Shown piece after piece: positions 62,748 to 64,000 of a stretch of 64,000 bases of DNA. The notes under the pieces are model-generated. The model was not told the origin of the DNA, ran no database searches, and saw only the letters and a program-made list of their open reading frames with translations. The stretch comes from Caballeronia grimmiae. GTDB lineage: Bacteria > Pseudomonadota > Gammaproteobacteria > Burkholderiales > Burkholderiaceae. The translations under genes were made by a program, and so were the position numbers. Position 1 is the first letter of the stretch. Every line of letters starts with the position of its first letter. The stretch lies in assembly GCF_000698555.1 (NCBI RefSeq), contig NZ_JFHE01000030.1, forward strand, positions 1-64,000, written 5' to 3'.

Positions 62748-64000
62748 ATGCAGTGGGAAGTCGTCATCGGTCTGGAAACGCACGCGCAGTTGTCCACCGT
62801 CTCCAAGATTTTTTCCGGCGCACCGACGCAGTTCGGCGCGGCGCCCAACACGCAGGCATGCCCCGTCGATCTCGCGCTGCCCGGCGTGCTGCCCGTGATG
62901 AACCGTGGCGCGGTCGAGCGTGCGATCCGTTTCGGGCTTGCGATCGGCGCGCACATCGCGCCGCGCAGCATCTTTGCGCGCAAGAACTACTTCTATCCTG
63001 ACCTGCCGAAGGGCTATCAGATCAGCCAGTACGAGATTCCGGTCGTGCAGGGCGGTCAGATCACGATTCAGGTTCCGGCGAACGAGAAGGCCGGCAAGGA
63101 AGCGTACGAGAAGACCGTCAACCTGACGCGCGCGCACCTCGAAGAGGATGCCGGGAAGTCGCTGCACGAAGACTTCGCGGGGATGACGGGCATCGACCTG
63201 AATCGCGCGGGCACGCCGCTGCTCGAGATCGTCACCGAGCCGGAAATGCGCAGCGCGGCGGAAGCGGTCGCGTATGCAAAGGCGCTGCATGGGCTGGTCG
63301 TGTGGCTCGGCATCTGTGACGGCAACATGCAGGAAGGCTCGTTCCGCTGCGATGCGAACGTGTCGGTGCGCCCGGTCGGGCAGAAGGAGTTCGGCACGCG
63401 CGCCGAGATCAAGAACCTGAACTCGTTCCGCTTTCTCGAAGAGGCAATTCAGTACGAAGTGCGTCGCCAGATCGAGTTGATCGAAGATGGCGGCACCGTC
63501 GTGCAGGAAACGCGTCTGTACGATCCGGACAAGCGCGAAACGCGCTCGATGCGCAGCAAGGAAGACGCGCACGATTACCGTTATTTCCCCGATCCCGATC
63601 TGATGCCGCTCGTCATCGAATCGGCGTGGATCGACAGCGTGAAGGGCGATATGCCCGAACTGCCCGCCGACATGCAGAAGCGTTTCGTCGAAACGTATGG
63701 CCTGACGCCGTACGACGCGGGCGTGCTGACTTCGTCGAAGGCGATGGCGGCTTACTTCGAGGCCGTGGTCGCGCGGGCGGGCGCGAATCAGGCGAAGATC
63801 GCGGCGAACTGGCTGATGGGCGATGTGTCGGCGCAGCTGAACCGCGAATCGCTCGATATCAGCGAGTCGCCGGTGTCGGCTGCGCAACTGGCGTTGATCC
63901 TGCAGCGTATCGCGGACGGCACGATCTCGAACAAGATCGCGAAGGACATCTTCCAGTCGATCTGGGAAGAGAAGGCGACGGACGAGGGCGCGGCGGACCG
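62748..64000 (+). CDS. gatB: Asp-tRNA(Asn)/Glu-tRNA(Gln) amidotransferase subunit B, 3' end missing
   Basis: Open to the right edge: 417 codons of an expected 480-490. Starts MQWEVVIGLETHAQLST with GAGTGTGA ahead. Kinase-like cradle motifs 'YFYPDLPKGYQISQYEIPV', 'NRAGTPLLEIVTEPEMRS', 'EGSFRCDANVSVRPVG' and 'IKNLNSFRFLEEAIQYE'. It phosphorylates and amidates the mischarged tRNA using ammonia from GatA. The C-terminal YqeY-like tail lies beyond the window. Confidence 0.96.
   Translation, partial: MQWEVVIGLETHAQLSTVSKIFSGAPTQFGAAPNTQACPVDLALPGVLPVMNRGAVERAIRFGLAIGAHIAPRSIFARKNYFYPDLPKGYQISQYEIPVVQGGQITIQVPANEKAGKEAYEKTVNLTRAHLEEDAGKSLHEDFAGMTGIDLNRAGTPLLEIVTEPEMRSAAEAVAYAKALHGLVVWLGICDGNMQEGSFRCDANVSVRPVGQKEFGTRAEIKNLNSFRFLEEAIQYEVRRQIELIEDGGTVVQETRLYDPDKRETRSMRSKEDAHDYRYFPDPDLMPLVIESAWIDSVKGDMPELPADMQKRFVETYGLTPYDAGVLTSSKAMAAYFEAVVARAGANQAKIAANWLMGDVSAQLNRESLDISESPVSAAQLALILQRIADGTISNKIAKDIFQSIWEEKATDEGAAD

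Overview
The window is high-GC beta-proteobacterial chromosome, most likely Burkholderiaceae of the Caballeronia/Paraburkholderia/Burkholderia group. Grounds for this: the rsmI|yraN-diaA-BON lipoprotein cluster, a QueE with the unusual Cx14Cx2C cluster motif, a GTP-type PEP carboxykinase, a Bv3F/H-NS-like protein, rsmB-DUF4390-ntrY-like-ntrX-like gene order, and an mreBCD-mrdA-rodA block. The genus is inferred from gene order and family style, not from a database search.

Layout. 1-31 is the 5' end of a tRNA (minus). 99-3304 holds a cytochrome c, BON lipoprotein, diaA and yraN (minus) divergent from rsmI (plus). 3364-8210 carries an RlpA-like lipoprotein, an MBL hydrolase with an overlapping exonuclease, an Lrp/AsnC regulator, a CDF transporter and an H-NS-like protein. 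8557-9222 is a HugZ-like haem-utilisation gene broken by one in-frame TGA. 9394-17254 is mostly transport and metabolism, ending in a Fur-box-preceded PepSY membrane protein; a frameshifted PepSY remnant follows at 17256-17575. 17589-24943 (minus) is a seven-gene molybdenum hydroxylase operon, coxS-coxL-coxM-coxD-coxE-coxG-xdhC, whose large subunit has the form II AYRGAGR motif. An amino-acid permease and a DUF488 gene follow.

27320-29916 is the accessory part of the window. It sits directly downstream of the 3' end of tRNA-Lys(CTT) and has visibly lower GC. It holds a C-terminal integrase remnant, a Y-shaped C4-antisense-RNA-like element with a small downstream ORF in the position of phage P1 icd, and a compact type VI secretion cassette. 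The cassette is a PAAR tip protein, a Tae4-like peptidoglycan amidase, and a translationally coupled three-helix membrane protein that is the likely, apparently undescribed, immunity protein. I regard this island as the most interesting content.

30142-46288 carries a thioesterase/patatin pair, an OsmC protein, a 2-hydroxyacid dehydrogenase, pckG, a LysR regulator, topB with a histone-H1-like tail, a thioredoxin-like protein, dprA, and def-fmt-LysE-htpX-rsmB. 46285-50047 is a DUF4390/NtrY-like/NtrX-like unit in which the response regulator has no AAA+ domain. tRNA-Phe follows, then queC-queE-queD (7-deazaguanine precursor pathway), an HpaI-type aldolase coupled to a Sel1 protein, the rod-shape operon mreB-mreC-mreD-mrdA-rodA (minus), and divergent gatC-gatA-gatB, with gatB running off the end.
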